Assembly (NCBI RefSeq): GCF_009755605.1
Contig: NZ_WPNZ01000024.1
Coordinates: 62,001-126,000, forward strand
DNA from: Streptomyces typhae
GTDB lineage: Bacteria > Actinomycetota > Actinomycetes > Streptomycetales > Streptomycetaceae
Reading direction: 5' to 3'
Length of the DNA: 64,000 nucleotides
The notes beneath the pieces are model-generated. The model searched no databases and had not been told where the DNA came from. It was given only the letters and a program-made list of their open reading frames with translations. Made by a program: the position numbers and the translations under genes. Every line of letters starts with the position of its first letter. The stretch's first letter is position 1. Below, in pieces: positions 41,315 to 50,351 of the stretch.

Positions 41315-42681
41315 CGGGCGTCCCCAGGGCCGAAGTCCGTCGTGGCCCGGTCGTGCGCGGGCGGCGGTGCGGGCGGCGGTGCGGGCGGTGACGAGGTCGC
41401 ATGTGGCGGCGGCGCGGGTGATGACGAGATCGCGTGTGGCGGTGGCGCAAGTGGTGACGAGATCGCGTGTGGCGGCGGTGCGGTCGTGGGGGTCGTCGAG
41501 CCCGTTCCCGCGGCTGCGCCGAAGAGCCGGATCAGTCGGTCCGTCACGTGCGGGGGCGCGGGCACCCGGGCCAGATGGCGGGTGCCCTGGGCCACGAGCC
41601 GCTCGATCCTGGTCTCCACCGTCGCGCGGGCCCCCGTGTCGACGAGCGCGGCGCGCACCCGCTCGAACCGTTCCGGCGTCAGCTCGGGATCGCCGAGGGC
41701 GCCGCGCAGGAGCGCGAGCGTGCCGCTGTCCCCCCGCGCCTCGGCGCGGGCCGTCGCCACGGCGACCAGATACGTGAGTTTGCCGTCCCTGATGTCCTCG
41801 CCGCAGGGCTTGCCGCTGGCCCGCGGATCCCCGAAGACCCCCACGAGGTCGTCCCGCAGCTGGAAGGCGATGCCCGCGCACCGGCCCGCCGAGCAGAGGG
41901 CCTCCGTGGTGCGGGCGTCGGCGCCCGCGAGCGCCGCGCCCAGGGCGAGCGGGCGCTCCACGGTGTACAGCGCGCTCTTCAGACAGGCGATGCGGATCGC
42001 CCGCGCGACGGAGCGGCTGCCGTTCGCCTGGCCGTGCAGGTCCAGATACTGGCCCGCCACCATCTCGGTGCGCATCGACCGCCAGATCTCCAGGACGCGG
42101 TGCCGGTGCGGCTCGGCCTGGACGGTCTCCGCCAGGACGTCGTCGGCCCAGGCGAGCGCCAGATCACCGGCGAGCACGGCGGCGGACGTGCCGAAGGAGG
42201 GGCCGACCCGTCCCGCGGTCGGGTCCGGGTCCGGGTACTGGTCCTGGAGGTCGGCGTGCACGGAGGGCGCGCCCCGGCGCAGCGGCGAGGCGTCCATCAC
42301 GTCGTCGTGGATCAGCGCGCACGTCTGGATCAGCTCCACCGCGGCGGCGACGCGCAGCGCGGCCCTGGTGGTGGTGCGCGTGTGCCCGCCCGCCGCGCGC
42401 ATCCCCCACCACAGGAACCGGGGGCGGATGCGCTTGCCGCCGTCCAGGGTGAAGTCCACCACACGCCGGGCGACGTCCTCGGCGAACAGCGGGTCGACGG
42501 CGGCGGCCTCGGCGGCGCGCCCGCGCAGCACGGCCCTCAGCGTGTCCTCGACGGCGCCCACGACATCCGCGTCGACGGCTTCCGCCGAACGGGGCCCGTC
42601 GCCGACGCGGCCGTCACCGCCGTGCCGGCCGTGCGTGGACGCACCGGGAGAGGGGTGCTCCTTGAGTTCGGTGCGGCGCAT
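41311..42681 (-). CDS. crtE: Geranylgeranyl diphosphate synthase CrtE
   Basis: 456 residues. The first Asp-rich motif is D126-D-V-M-D130 (LIHDDVMDAS), the second D277-D278 (FQLRDDLVGVFGD); GGKRIRPRF is the usual lysine/arginine site. It makes the C20 precursor for phytoene. The ATG at 42681 has GGGAGG 7 bases upstream. The catalytic fold ends near residue 390; the remaining tail holds an 11-residue repeat (APPPHAISS..) encoded by a 33-bp tandem repeat, then more Pro-rich sequence. It is the first gene of the minus-strand crt operon, divergent from crtY. Confidence 0.94.
   Translation of the reverse strand: MRRTELKEHPSPGASTHGRHGGDGRVGDGPRSAEAVDADVVGAVEDTLRAVLRGRAAEAAAVDPLFAEDVARRVVDFTLDGGKRIRPRFLWWGMRAAGGHTRTTTRAALRVAAAVELIQTCALIHDDVMDASPLRRGAPSVHADLQDQYPDPDPTAGRVGPSFGTSAAVLAGDLALAWADDVLAETVQAEPHRHRVLEIWRSMRTEMVAGQYLDLHGQANGSRSVARAIRIACLKSALYTVERPLALGAALAGADARTTEALCSAGRCAGIAFQLRDDLVGVFGDPRASGKPCGEDIRDGKLTYLVAVATARAEARGDSGTLALLRGALGDPELTPERFERVRAALVDTGARATVETRIERLVAQGTRHLARVPAPPHVTDRLIRLFGAAAGTGSTTPTTAPPPHAISSPLAPPPHAISSSPAPPPHATSSPPAPPPAPPPAHDRATTDFGPGDAR
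41391..41489 (-). repeat. 33-bp tandem repeat (3 copies) in the crtE C-terminal coding region
   Basis: Units at 41391-41423, 41424-41456 and 41457-41489 encode APPPHA(I/T)SS repeats. They are followed toward the 3' end by shorter APPP units. Confidence 0.9.
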
Positions 42682-42912
42682 CGCGCGTCCTCCCAAGACG
42701 TTCGTGCTGTTCGGTCGTGCGCTGGTAGTTCCGGTTGAGGGCCCGTCACGGATGCAGCAAGCGGCGAAAGGAAGCAGAAGGACGCACCCGATCAGGTCGC
42801 TGCATCCGATCGGGGCGATGGCGAGGAATAACTCCGGGGTTCCACGGAAACCCGCACGGAAACCCACACTGATCTCTGTCGCCACCGCGACAGCCGGGAG
42901 CCGGGAGCTGAT
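42682..42912. promoter_or_regulatory. Divergent crtE / crtY promoter region
   Basis: 231 bases separate the divergent crt operons. By analogy with S. coelicolor, LitS-dependent promoters should lie here. On the crtE side a GGAAC (GTTCC at 42729-42733) has the form of an ECF -35 element, but I could not confirm a matching -10. On the crtY side GGGAG precedes the start by 5 bases. Confidence 0.4.
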
Positions 42913-44145
42913 GTGCGCACTTGCGGGCACGACACGGACGTGGCGATCGTGGGCGCGGGCGCGGCTGGGCTCTCCCTGGCCCACTGGCTGCGTTCCGGTT
43001 CGCCCACCGGCCGCGCCGCGTCCCTGACGGTCACCCTGATCGACGCGCCTGTGGGGCCGCTGCGCCCCGCCGAGCGCACCTGGTGCTTCTGGGAACACCC
43101 CGGCGGCCCCTTCGACGCCTTGCTTACCTCTTCGTGGCAGCGGCTCAGGGTCCGCGGGCGCGCGGGCGCCCCCCTCGTCGGGCGCCCCGAGCCCTTCCGG
43201 TACAAGATGCTCAGCTCCGCCACGTTCACGTCGTACGTCGAGAGCTTCATCGACGCGACGCCGTACGTGCGCCGCATCGAGGCACGGGTCACCCAGGTGC
43301 GGGACAGCGGGGACGGCGCCGAGGTACGGGCGGTCACCTCGGGGGGCGCCCCCATGCGGGTGCACGCCCGCTGGGCGTTCGACTCGCGGCCGCGCCGACC
43401 CGAGTCCGCGCGGACCGCGCTGCTCCAGCACTTCCGCGGCTGGTTCGTGCGCACGGAACGGCCGAGCTTCGACACGTCGGTGGCCGACCTCATGGACTTC
43501 CGCACCCCGCAGCCGCCCACGGGCCTGTCGTTCGGGTACGTGCTGCCGCTCAGCCCGCACACGGCCCTGGTGGAGTACACGGAGTTCTCCGGGGACGTGC
43601 TGTCCGACGAGGAGTACGACAGGGCCCTGCGCCAGTACACGGAGGAGGTCCTCGGGCTGCGGTCCTACGAGGTGACACGGACCGAGCAGGGCGCCATCCC
43701 CATGACGGACGGCCGCTTCCCGCGCCGCGACGGCGCCTCCGTGTTCCGCATCGGCACCGCCGCGGGCGCCACCCGCCCCTCGACCGGCTACACCTTCGCG
43801 GGCATCCAGCGCCAGACCCGCGCCGTCGCCGCAGCCCTGGGCGCGGGCACGACACCGGTGCCCCCGGCCGCGTACCCGCCGCGCGCCCTGCTGATGGACG
43901 CGGTCCTGCTGCGGGCCCTCGACACCGGCCGGGTGCGCGGCGCCGACTTCTTCACGGACCTGTTCCGGCACGTCCCCGCCGAGCGTCTGCTGCGCTTCCT
44001 GGACGCGGACACCCGGATGTGGGAGGACATCGCCATCGGCCTGCGCACCCCCGTGGGACCGATGCTGCGCACCCTCGCCGAACTGCCGCTCACCTCCCGG
44101 CGCGCGACACCGGCCGCGGCTCGCGGACAGCGGGTGGGCAGGTGA
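42913..44145 (+). CDS. crtY: Lycopene cyclase CrtY
   Basis: 410 residues. It opens with the flavin site DVAIVGAGAAGLSLAHWL, then RTWCFWE, RVRGRAGAPLVG, FSGDVLSDEEYDRAL, EQGAIPMTD and GTAAGATRPSTGYTFAGIQRQ, all hallmarks of the CrtY/CrtL bicyclase family. It should convert lycopene to beta-carotene. The GTG at 42913 has GGGAG 5 bases upstream; the overlapping ATG at 42911 is out of frame. The stop overlaps the crtU start (TGATG). Confidence 0.93.
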   Translation: MRTCGHDTDVAIVGAGAAGLSLAHWLRSGSPTGRAASLTVTLIDAPVGPLRPAERTWCFWEHPGGPFDALLTSSWQRLRVRGRAGAPLVGRPEPFRYKMLSSATFTSYVESFIDATPYVRRIEARVTQVRDSGDGAEVRAVTSGGAPMRVHARWAFDSRPRRPESARTALLQHFRGWFVRTERPSFDTSVADLMDFRTPQPPTGLSFGYVLPLSPHTALVEYTEFSGDVLSDEEYDRALRQYTEEVLGLRSYEVTRTEQGAIPMTDGRFPRRDGASVFRIGTAAGATRPSTGYTFAGIQRQTRAVAAALGAGTTPVPPAAYPPRALLMDAVLLRALDTGRVRGADFFTDLFRHVPAERLLRFLDADTRMWEDIAIGLRTPVGPMLRTLAELPLTSRRATPAAARGQRVGR

Positions 44146-45740
44146 TGCCCGCCGGGTGGCCGGGGGCGCGACCGCCACGGCGTCGGGGTACGGGCGTGCC
44201 CCGGCGGGGCCGCGACCGCAGGGCCGAGATCCTCCTGCCCGCGCCGGGCAGCCGTCGGATCGGCCTGATCGGCTCCGACGCCCCCCGGGTCGCCGTCGTG
44301 GGCGGCGGGATCGCGGGACTCGCGGCCGCCACGGGGCTCGCCGAGCGCGGGGTGCGGGTGACCGTGTACGAGCGGGACGACCAGCTCGGCGGACGGCTCG
44401 CGGGCTGGCCCGTACGGCTCGCCGACGGCAGCGACGCCACCATGAGCCGGGGCTTCCACGCCTTCTTCCGGCAGTACTACAACCTGCGGGGCCTGCTCCG
44501 CCGCGCCGACCCCGGCCTCTCGATGCTGCGGGCGCTGCCGGACTATCCGCTGCGGCACAGCGACGGCCTGTACGACAGCTTCGCCAAGGTGCCGCGCACC
44601 CCGCCCTGGAGCGCCCTCGGCTTCGCCGCGCTGAGCCCCTCCTTCGGCCTGCGCGACGCGGTCGGGATGAATCCGCGAGCGGCGCTGCCCCTGCTCGACG
44701 TGCGGGTGCCCGACGTCCACCACGCCCTGGACGACGTCAGCGCCTGGGACTTCCTGGAGGGCATCGGCTTCCCCGCGTCGGCCCGCCATCTGGCCTTCGA
44801 GGTGTTCTCCCGCAGCTTCTTCGCCGACCCTCGCGAGCTCTCCGCGGCGGAACTCGCGCTGATGTTCCACATCTACTTCCTCGGGTCCAGCGAGGGCCTG
44901 CTCTTCGACGTGCCCGCCGAACCGTTCCCCACGGCTCTCTGGGACCCCCTGGCCCGCTACCTCACCGGGCTCGGCGTCGACCTGCGCACCGGCCACACCG
45001 TCGGCACCGTGACCCCGCACGCGGCCGGCGGCGCCGACCTGGCCTGCGAGGGCCGGCCCGCGCGTCGCTACGACGCCGTGGTCCTCGCCCTCGACGCGGT
45101 CGGTCTGCGGCGGCTCGTCGACGCGTCCGCCGGTCTCGGCGACGCGCCGTGGCGCCGCCGCGTGGCCCGGCTGCGCGGCGCCCCGCCGTTCCTCGTCTCC
45201 CGGCTGTGGCTCGACCGGCCCGTCGCCGCGGACCGCCCCGGCTTCCTCGGGACCAGCGGCTACGGCGGCCTCGACAACGTCAGCGTCCTCGACCGCTGGG
45301 AGGGCGAGGCAGCCCGCTGGGCCCGGCGCACCGAGGGATCGGTGGTCGAACTGCACGCCTACGCGGTCGACCCCGGCGCCGACCGCATCCGGGAGCAGAA
45401 GGACCTGCTGGCGCAGCTGCACCGCGTCTACCCGGAGACGGGCGCGGCCCGGATCGTCGACGAGCGGCACGAGTGGCGCGCGGACTGCCCGCTGTTCACC
45501 GTCGGCTCGTACCGGGACCGCCCCACGGTCCGCACCCCGCACCAGGACGTGATGGTGGCCGGGGACCTGGTGCGCACGGACCTGCCGGTGGCCCTGATGG
45601 AGCGCGCGGCGACCAGCGGGTTCCTGGCGGCGAACGCGCTCCTGGAACGGTGGGGGGTGCGCGGCCAGACCCTGTGGACCGTGCCCGCCCGGGGCCGCTC
45701 CGCCGTCCTGCGGGCGCTGGCCTCGCGCGGCGGCGCGTAG
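44145..45740 (+). CDS. crtU: Carotenoid desaturase/methyltransferase CrtU (aromatic ring synthase)
   Basis: 531 residues. After about 40 basic residues comes the FAD fold PRVAVVGGGIAGLAAATGLA with YERDDQLGGRLAGW, then GFHAFFRQYYNLRGLLRRADP, FEVFSRSFFADPRELSAAEL and AGDLVRTDLPVALMERAATSGFLAAN. This matches Streptomyces CrtU, which turns the beta ring of beta-carotene into an aromatic phi ring, giving isorenieratene. The ATG at 44145 overlaps the crtY stop by one base; a GTG at 44142 is also possible. No crtT-like gene lies between crtY and crtU, unlike the crtYTU order I recall from S. griseus. A long tandem-repeat block follows. Confidence 0.92.
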   Translation: MPAGWPGARPPRRRGTGVPRRGRDRRAEILLPAPGSRRIGLIGSDAPRVAVVGGGIAGLAAATGLAERGVRVTVYERDDQLGGRLAGWPVRLADGSDATMSRGFHAFFRQYYNLRGLLRRADPGLSMLRALPDYPLRHSDGLYDSFAKVPRTPPWSALGFAALSPSFGLRDAVGMNPRAALPLLDVRVPDVHHALDDVSAWDFLEGIGFPASARHLAFEVFSRSFFADPRELSAAELALMFHIYFLGSSEGLLFDVPAEPFPTALWDPLARYLTGLGVDLRTGHTVGTVTPHAAGGADLACEGRPARRYDAVVLALDAVGLRRLVDASAGLGDAPWRRRVARLRGAPPFLVSRLWLDRPVAADRPGFLGTSGYGGLDNVSVLDRWEGEAARWARRTEGSVVELHAYAVDPGADRIREQKDLLAQLHRVYPETGAARIVDERHEWRADCPLFTVGSYRDRPTVRTPHQDVMVAGDLVRTDLPVALMERAATSGFLAANALLERWGVRGQTLWTVPARGRSAVLRALASRGGA

Positions 45741-46436
45741 GGCGCCCCCCTGCCGGGCCGCCGGGCTGCCGGGCTGCCGGGCCGCCGGGCTGCCGGGCCG
45801 CCGGGCTGCCGGGCCGCCGGGCCCGACCGTGCCTGTGTCCGGCTGTGCCAGTCCTGCCGTGTGCTGTCGGGCTGGGTGGTGGCGGTCGGGCTTTGTTGTG
45901 TTCTGCCGTGTGCTGTGGGGTCGGTTGGTGGCGGTCGGGCTTTGTTGTGTTCCGCCGTGTGCTGCCGGGTCGGTTGGTGCCGGTCGGGCTCTGCCATGTC
46001 CTGCCGGGCGCTGCTGTGCGCTGCCGGGCCTGTTCGTGCCGGTCGGGCTCTGTCGTGCCTGTCGTGCCGGGCCGGGCCGTGCCGGTTCGTGCTGGTTCGT
46101 GCTGGTTCGTGCCGGACTGGTTCGTGTCGGGCCCTGTCGTGTCGGGCCCTGTCGTGTCGGGCCCTGTCGTGTCGGGCCCTGTCGTGCCGGGCCCTGCCCT
46201 GCCGGGCCCTGCCCTGCCGTGCCGGTGCGTGCCGGGCCCGCTCTGTCACGTCCTGCCGCCCGGCGGGGCTTTCGCGCTCGCTATCCCGTCGCCGCCGGAG
46301 CGGTGCCGCGCCAGGGCCGCCGTCGGGTCCCTCGGCGTGGCCCACCTGCCGCAACGAGCGGGCCCGGACGGCTGACCCCGGCGAATCTCCGCTCCGTCAC
46401 CGGGCCGATGTCAGTGCCCCCTGCGACGGTGGGGAC
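45741..46436. repeat. Intergenic multi-period tandem repeat block downstream of crtU
   Basis: About 700 bases without a credible gene, mostly tandem repeats. 45751-45822: four copies of TGCCGGGCCGCCGGGC plus a half copy. 45861-46007: three clear 49-base copies and a degenerate fourth. 46080-46115: three copies of a 10-base GGTTCGTGCT-like unit. 46126-46215: six 15-base copies (GTCGGGCCCTGTCGT, later GCCGGGCCCTGCCCT). Frames through it give only repetitive peptides such as RHDRA. It separates the crtYU operon from the downstream genes. Confidence 0.9.
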
Positions 46437-46787
46437 ATGACCACCGCCTCGCACACCGCACCCGGCGACCTGGTCGCAGCCTTGCGCCTGCCGGTGTGGA
46501 ACACCCTGTCCGCCCGCGCCGAAGGCCTGCGCCGGGCGCTGCCGCCCCGCCCCGATGCCCCGGCTGCGCGCCACGCGTGGCTGTGCTCCCTCACCCCGGA
46601 GCAGGCCCGCGACGCGGCCCTCCTGGACCATCTGGACGCCCTGTGCGGGCACCTCGCCGGACGCCCGGCCCTCGGGTACGACGCCGATGACCCGCTGCCG
46701 GACGCCGCCCTCGAAGCCGCCGAGGGCTTCAACCCGCAGCTCACGGCGCTCATCCTCGGCTACCGGAAAGCGCGCGCCACGGGCTGA
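46437..46787 (+). CDS. Protein of unknown function
   Basis: 116 residues, family not recognised. It appears soluble and helical, rich in Ala and Leu, with LVAALRLPVWNTLSARAEGLR near the start, PDAPAARHAWLCSLTPEQARDAALLDHL in the middle and LTALILGYRKARATG at the end. The ATG is preceded by GGTGGGG. It lies 200 bases before the P450 on the same strand, with a GACAGC repeat between, so an operon with the P450 is possible. Confidence 0.65.
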   Translation: MTTASHTAPGDLVAALRLPVWNTLSARAEGLRRALPPRPDAPAARHAWLCSLTPEQARDAALLDHLDALCGHLAGRPALGYDADDPLPDAALEAAEGFNPQLTALILGYRKARATG

Positions 46788-46798
46788 GCACACTCCGG

Positions 46799-46854
<56 letters not shown>

Positions 46855-46990
46855 GGCGCCACCGCCCCGCACGGCGCCACCGCCCCGCGCCGCAGCCCCG
46901 TACCACCGACACGTGGCCGGAATTCCCCCTACCGCCGACCTCGCCGCGCTCGTCATCGTTGTCGAGATCGTCGTCATCGGAGGTGTGGTC

Positions 46991-48307
46991 ATGCGGATCC
47001 CCGGACCCGAGCCGCGGGCGGACGGCGGGGTGGGCGCCGTCGCGGAGGCGGGCGGGCTGCACACCTACCAGCTGCGGCTGCACGCCGCGTACGGACCGGT
47101 CGTACGCTTCCAGCTCCCGGGCGCGGAGACGGCCGTGTCGATCGCCGACCCCGTCCTCCTCGAAGCCACCGCGCACATCGACAAACGGCCGGAGCGGCTC
47201 TTCGAGTTCCTGGCCCCGCTGTGCGAGTCGGAGAACCTCCAGGTGCTCAACGCCGAGGAGCACACGCCGTGGCGCCGGGTGCTCCTCTCGGTCTTCGCGG
47301 GACGCCCCTCGCACGAACGGCACTTCGCGCGTTTCTCCGCTCTCACCACCGCCCTCGCGGACCGCTGGGCCGCGCGGGCGGCGGACGGCCCCCTGGCCGT
47401 GCAGAAGGACCTCACCGCGCTGACGCTGCGGATGATCTGCGAGTACGCCCTGGGCGGCGAGGCAGCGGACCCGGACCGCGTGACGGAGGCGTTCGAGGAG
47501 GTCCTCACCGAGTACCTGGGGCGGCTGTACCAGGTGCCGGTCCCCGGCACGCAGGAAGAGCGTGCCCGGCGCGCGGAGAACGCCCTCGACTATCTGCGGG
47601 AAACAGTCGACCGGGTCGTCGAGGCGCACCGCGAGGGCGGCCGCACGGACCGCAGCGACCTGATCGGCGCCCTCGTCGAGGCCGGTGAGCGGCCCGAGCG
47701 CATCCGCGACACCGTCATGGTGACGCTCCTCGCCGCCCACCACACCACCGGCGTGGCCGTCTCCTGGACCCTGCACCTGCTGGCGTCCCATCCCGACGCG
47801 GCGGCACGCGTCGTCGAGGAGCTGGACGAGGTGCTCGGCGACCGCGCGACGCCCGACCACGCCGACCTCAAGCGGCTCACGCGGCTGGAGATGGCCCTCA
47901 AGGAGTCGATGCGGCTGTACCCGCCGGGCCCCTACGGCGCCCGCGAGACGACCGAAGCGCTCACCGTCGGCGACTACGAGATCCCGGCGGGCGCCACCGT
48001 CTTCTATCCGTTCTGGGCCGTCCACATGAACCCCGACCACTGGCCGGACCCGGAGCGGTTCGACCCCGGCAGGTTCACCCCGGACGAGGTCGCCAAGCGG
48101 CCCCGCCTCGCCTACATCCCCTTCGGCCTCGGGCCGCGCAGCTGCGAGGGCGCGGGCCTGGCGATGGTCGAGGCCGAACTGGTCCTCGCCGTGCTCCTCA
48201 AACGCTTCCGGTTCCGGCCCGCACCGGGACACGAGGTGACGCCGATCGAACGGTTCGTGCTCTGGGCCGCCGACGACATCCACATGATCGTCACGCCGCG
48301 GGCGTGA
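46991..48307 (+). CDS. Cytochrome P450
   Basis: 438 residues. The heme-binding loop is FGLGPRSCEGAGLA with Cys385, the K-helix ExxR is E305-SMR308, the I-helix shows LLAAHHTTGV, and there is a PERF-type motif WPDPERFDPGRF. The ATG at 46991 has GGAGG 7 bases upstream. An upstream in-frame GTG at 46913 would add a hydrophobic helix (LAALVIVVEIVVIGGVV) but has no ribosome site. The SCEG loop and overall style recall class-III-like bacterial P450s such as carotenoid hydroxylase CYP175A1. Lying just past crtYU, it may hydroxylate a carotenoid, but a repeat block separates it from the cluster, so this is a guess. Confidence 0.9.
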   Translation: MRIPGPEPRADGGVGAVAEAGGLHTYQLRLHAAYGPVVRFQLPGAETAVSIADPVLLEATAHIDKRPERLFEFLAPLCESENLQVLNAEEHTPWRRVLLSVFAGRPSHERHFARFSALTTALADRWAARAADGPLAVQKDLTALTLRMICEYALGGEAADPDRVTEAFEEVLTEYLGRLYQVPVPGTQEERARRAENALDYLRETVDRVVEAHREGGRTDRSDLIGALVEAGERPERIRDTVMVTLLAAHHTTGVAVSWTLHLLASHPDAAARVVEELDEVLGDRATPDHADLKRLTRLEMALKESMRLYPPGPYGARETTEALTVGDYEIPAGATVFYPFWAVHMNPDHWPDPERFDPGRFTPDEVAKRPRLAYIPFGLGPRSCEGAGLAMVEAELVLAVLLKRFRFRPAPGHEVTPIERFVLWAADDIHMIVTPRA

Positions 48308-48374
48308 CGGCACCCCGGCCCCGCGGAGAACATTCTTCCAAGACGGGCGCGGCCGGGTCGGGCACCGTGGGGGC

Positions 48375-49256
48375 ATGCACAGCGACGGAGCGGGAGAAGG
48401 CTGGGACATCGTGCGGCCCGTGCGGGGCGCGGGCACACCGGCGGTGGACGGCGTCCGCATGGCCGGGTACCGCTGCCCGGAGTCCGGGGGCCTGGACATG
48501 CGCGTGTTCCCCCAGCCGTTCCTGACGGTCGTACTCGGCTTCGGGGGACCGCCGTTGAGCGTGGAGAGGGAGCACGGAAGCGCAGAGAGGGTGGACCGGC
48601 GTGCCGTGGGCAGCCTGGTGGCCGGTCCCGCCCCCGGCCCGACGCGGATACAGGGGGCGTCGTTCGCCTGCGTCGAGCTGCGCCTGTCACCCGTGGCCGC
48701 CTACTCGCTCCTCGACGCCGCGCCGGTGGACCTGCACACCGCGGTGGCCGGTCTCGAGGACCTGTGGGGCGGGCACGGGCGCCGGCTGAGCGAGCGGCTC
48801 GCCGGGGCGGGGACGTGGCCGGAGCGGTTCGCCCTGGTCGAGGGGTTCCTCGCGGGCTGGAGCGGACGCGGCCCGACGGCGGACGCGGAGGTGGTGGCGT
48901 GCTGGTCGCACATCGTGGCGCGGCGGGGCCGGGTACGGGTCGCCGATCTGGCCGCGGCGACCGGGTGGAGCCGCACACGGCTGTGGTCCCGGTTCACCGC
49001 GCAACTCGGCCTCACCCCCAAGCGCGCGGCCATGCTGGTCCGTTTCCACTGTGCGGCCCGCCGTCTGACCGCGGGTGCCGACGCCGCGCAGACCGCGCTG
49101 GCCTGCGGCTACGTCGACCAGTCCCATCTGCACCGGGACGTGCGTGCCTTCACCGGCGGCACGCCGGGGGACCTGGCACGGACGGTGAGTTCCATCGACC
49201 CGGACGACGCCACCACCGAACGAAACCGACAGCAAGTGAAGGGAACAGCACCGTGA
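48375..49256 (+). CDS. AraC-family transcriptional regulator
   Basis: 293 residues. The C-terminal third has the double helix-turn-helix of AraC proteins: RVRVADLAAATGWSRTRLWSRF and QTALACGYVDQSHLHRDVRAFTGGTPGDL. The N-terminal half is a ligand or dimer domain I cannot match. The ATG at 48375 has a G-rich ribosome site. Its stop overlaps the methyltransferase start as GTGA, so it probably regulates its own operon with that enzyme as the effector gene. Confidence 0.9.
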   Translation: MHSDGAGEGWDIVRPVRGAGTPAVDGVRMAGYRCPESGGLDMRVFPQPFLTVVLGFGGPPLSVEREHGSAERVDRRAVGSLVAGPAPGPTRIQGASFACVELRLSPVAAYSLLDAAPVDLHTAVAGLEDLWGGHGRRLSERLAGAGTWPERFALVEGFLAGWSGRGPTADAEVVACWSHIVARRGRVRVADLAAATGWSRTRLWSRFTAQLGLTPKRAAMLVRFHCAARRLTAGADAAQTALACGYVDQSHLHRDVRAFTGGTPGDLARTVSSIDPDDATTERNRQQVKGTAP

Positions 49257-50326
49257 CGCACAACGAGGATCAGGCCGCGGGCGCCGCCGCGGCCGCACCG
49301 GCGCCAGCGGCCGACATCGGCCGGATCGTCCAGATCGCCTTCGGTGGCATGGCGGCGCAGACGCTGCGCGCGGCCCTGCGGCTGCGCGTGGTCGAACTCA
49401 TCGGCGACAAGGAGAAGGACGCCGCGGACGTCGCCGCCCTCGCCTCCGCGCAGCCGCAGCCCATGACCAGGCTGCTGCGCGCGATGACCGCTCTCGGCCT
49501 GCTGGAGGAACGCGCGCCTGGCACCTTCGCCGTCACGTCCACGGGCGCCCTCCTGGACCCCGGCCGGCCGGGCGCGCTCACGTCCTTCGTGCGGATGTTC
49601 ACCGAGCCCATGATGCTGCGGTCCTGGGAGCAGCTCGACGACAGCGTCCGCACCGGCGACATCGCCTTCGACAAGATCCACGGCACGGACTTCTTCGGCC
49701 ATCTGAAGGACAACCCCGAACTGTCCGCCGCGTTCAACGGCGCGATGGGCGAGGCCGTCCGGCAGACGGCCTCGGTACTGCCGCACGCGGTCGACTTCAG
49801 CCGCTTCAGCACCGTCATGGACATCGGCGGCGGCGACGGAACCCTGCTCAGCGGCGTCCTCGGCGCGCACCCCGCCCTCACCGGGGTCGTCTACGACACC
49901 GAGGAGGGCCTGGCCCAGGCCCCCGGCACCCTGCGCCGCAACGGCGTCGCTGACCGCTGCTCCCTGGTTGCGGGGGACTTCTTCCGCTCCGTGCCCGAGG
50001 GCGCCGACCTGCACCTCATGAAGAGCATCGTGCACGACTGGCCGGACGAACGCGTCGTCACGATCCTGCGCAACTGCCGGGCCGCGCTGCCGTCCGGCGG
50101 CCGGGTCCTGATCGTCGAACCCGTGCTGCCCGAGGTCGTCGACCCCGAGACCGCAGGCCTCACCTACCTGAGCGACCTCAACATGCTCGTGAACGTGGGC
50201 GGCAGGGAACGCACCCGGGCGGAGTTCGAGGACCTGTGCCACCGGGCGGGCCTGACGGTCACCTCGGTGACTCCGCTGGCCGGGGCCCGCCCCTTCCACG
50301 CCGTCGAGGCCGCCGTGGACGAGTAG
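49253..50326 (+). CDS. SAM-dependent O-methyltransferase (plant OMT / DmpM-like type)
   Basis: 357 residues. An N-terminal dimerisation winged helix (ADIGRIVQIAFGGMAAQTLRAAL, VARVLRAMTALGLLEE-like region about 60-90) precedes the SAM site VMDIGGGDGTLLSGVLGAHP (about 185-205) and the motif LMKSIVHDWPDERVV with the family's catalytic-region HDW. Such enzymes methylate hydroxyls of aromatic polyketides or phenazines; the substrate here is unknown. The GTG at 49253 overlaps the AraC stop as GTGA, with AAGGGAA upstream. Confidence 0.9.
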   Translation: MTHNEDQAAGAAAAAPAPAADIGRIVQIAFGGMAAQTLRAALRLRVVELIGDKEKDAADVAALASAQPQPMTRLLRAMTALGLLEERAPGTFAVTSTGALLDPGRPGALTSFVRMFTEPMMLRSWEQLDDSVRTGDIAFDKIHGTDFFGHLKDNPELSAAFNGAMGEAVRQTASVLPHAVDFSRFSTVMDIGGGDGTLLSGVLGAHPALTGVVYDTEEGLAQAPGTLRRNGVADRCSLVAGDFFRSVPEGADLHLMKSIVHDWPDERVVTILRNCRAALPSGGRVLIVEPVLPEVVDPETAGLTYLSDLNMLVNVGGRERTRAEFEDLCHRAGLTVTSVTPLAGARPFHAVEAAVDE

Positions 50327-50351
50327 CGGCCCGCCACCGGCCCGTCGGCCG

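Noticed and set aside
45428..46354. A minus-strand frame encoding RHDRA-type repeat peptides
   Set aside because: The repeats arise from non-coding tandem DNA, all frames are similarly repetitive, and the upstream part overlaps crtU antisense.
46913..46990. GTG at 46913 as P450 start, adding a membrane helix
   Set aside because: No ribosome site, while the ATG at 46991 has GGAGG at ideal spacing. Kept as an alternative only.
49253..50326. The methyltransferase as the missing crtT
   Set aside because: It is an O-methyltransferase coupled to an AraC gene, separated from crtYU by the repeat block and the P450; nothing in its sequence ties it to carotenoids.
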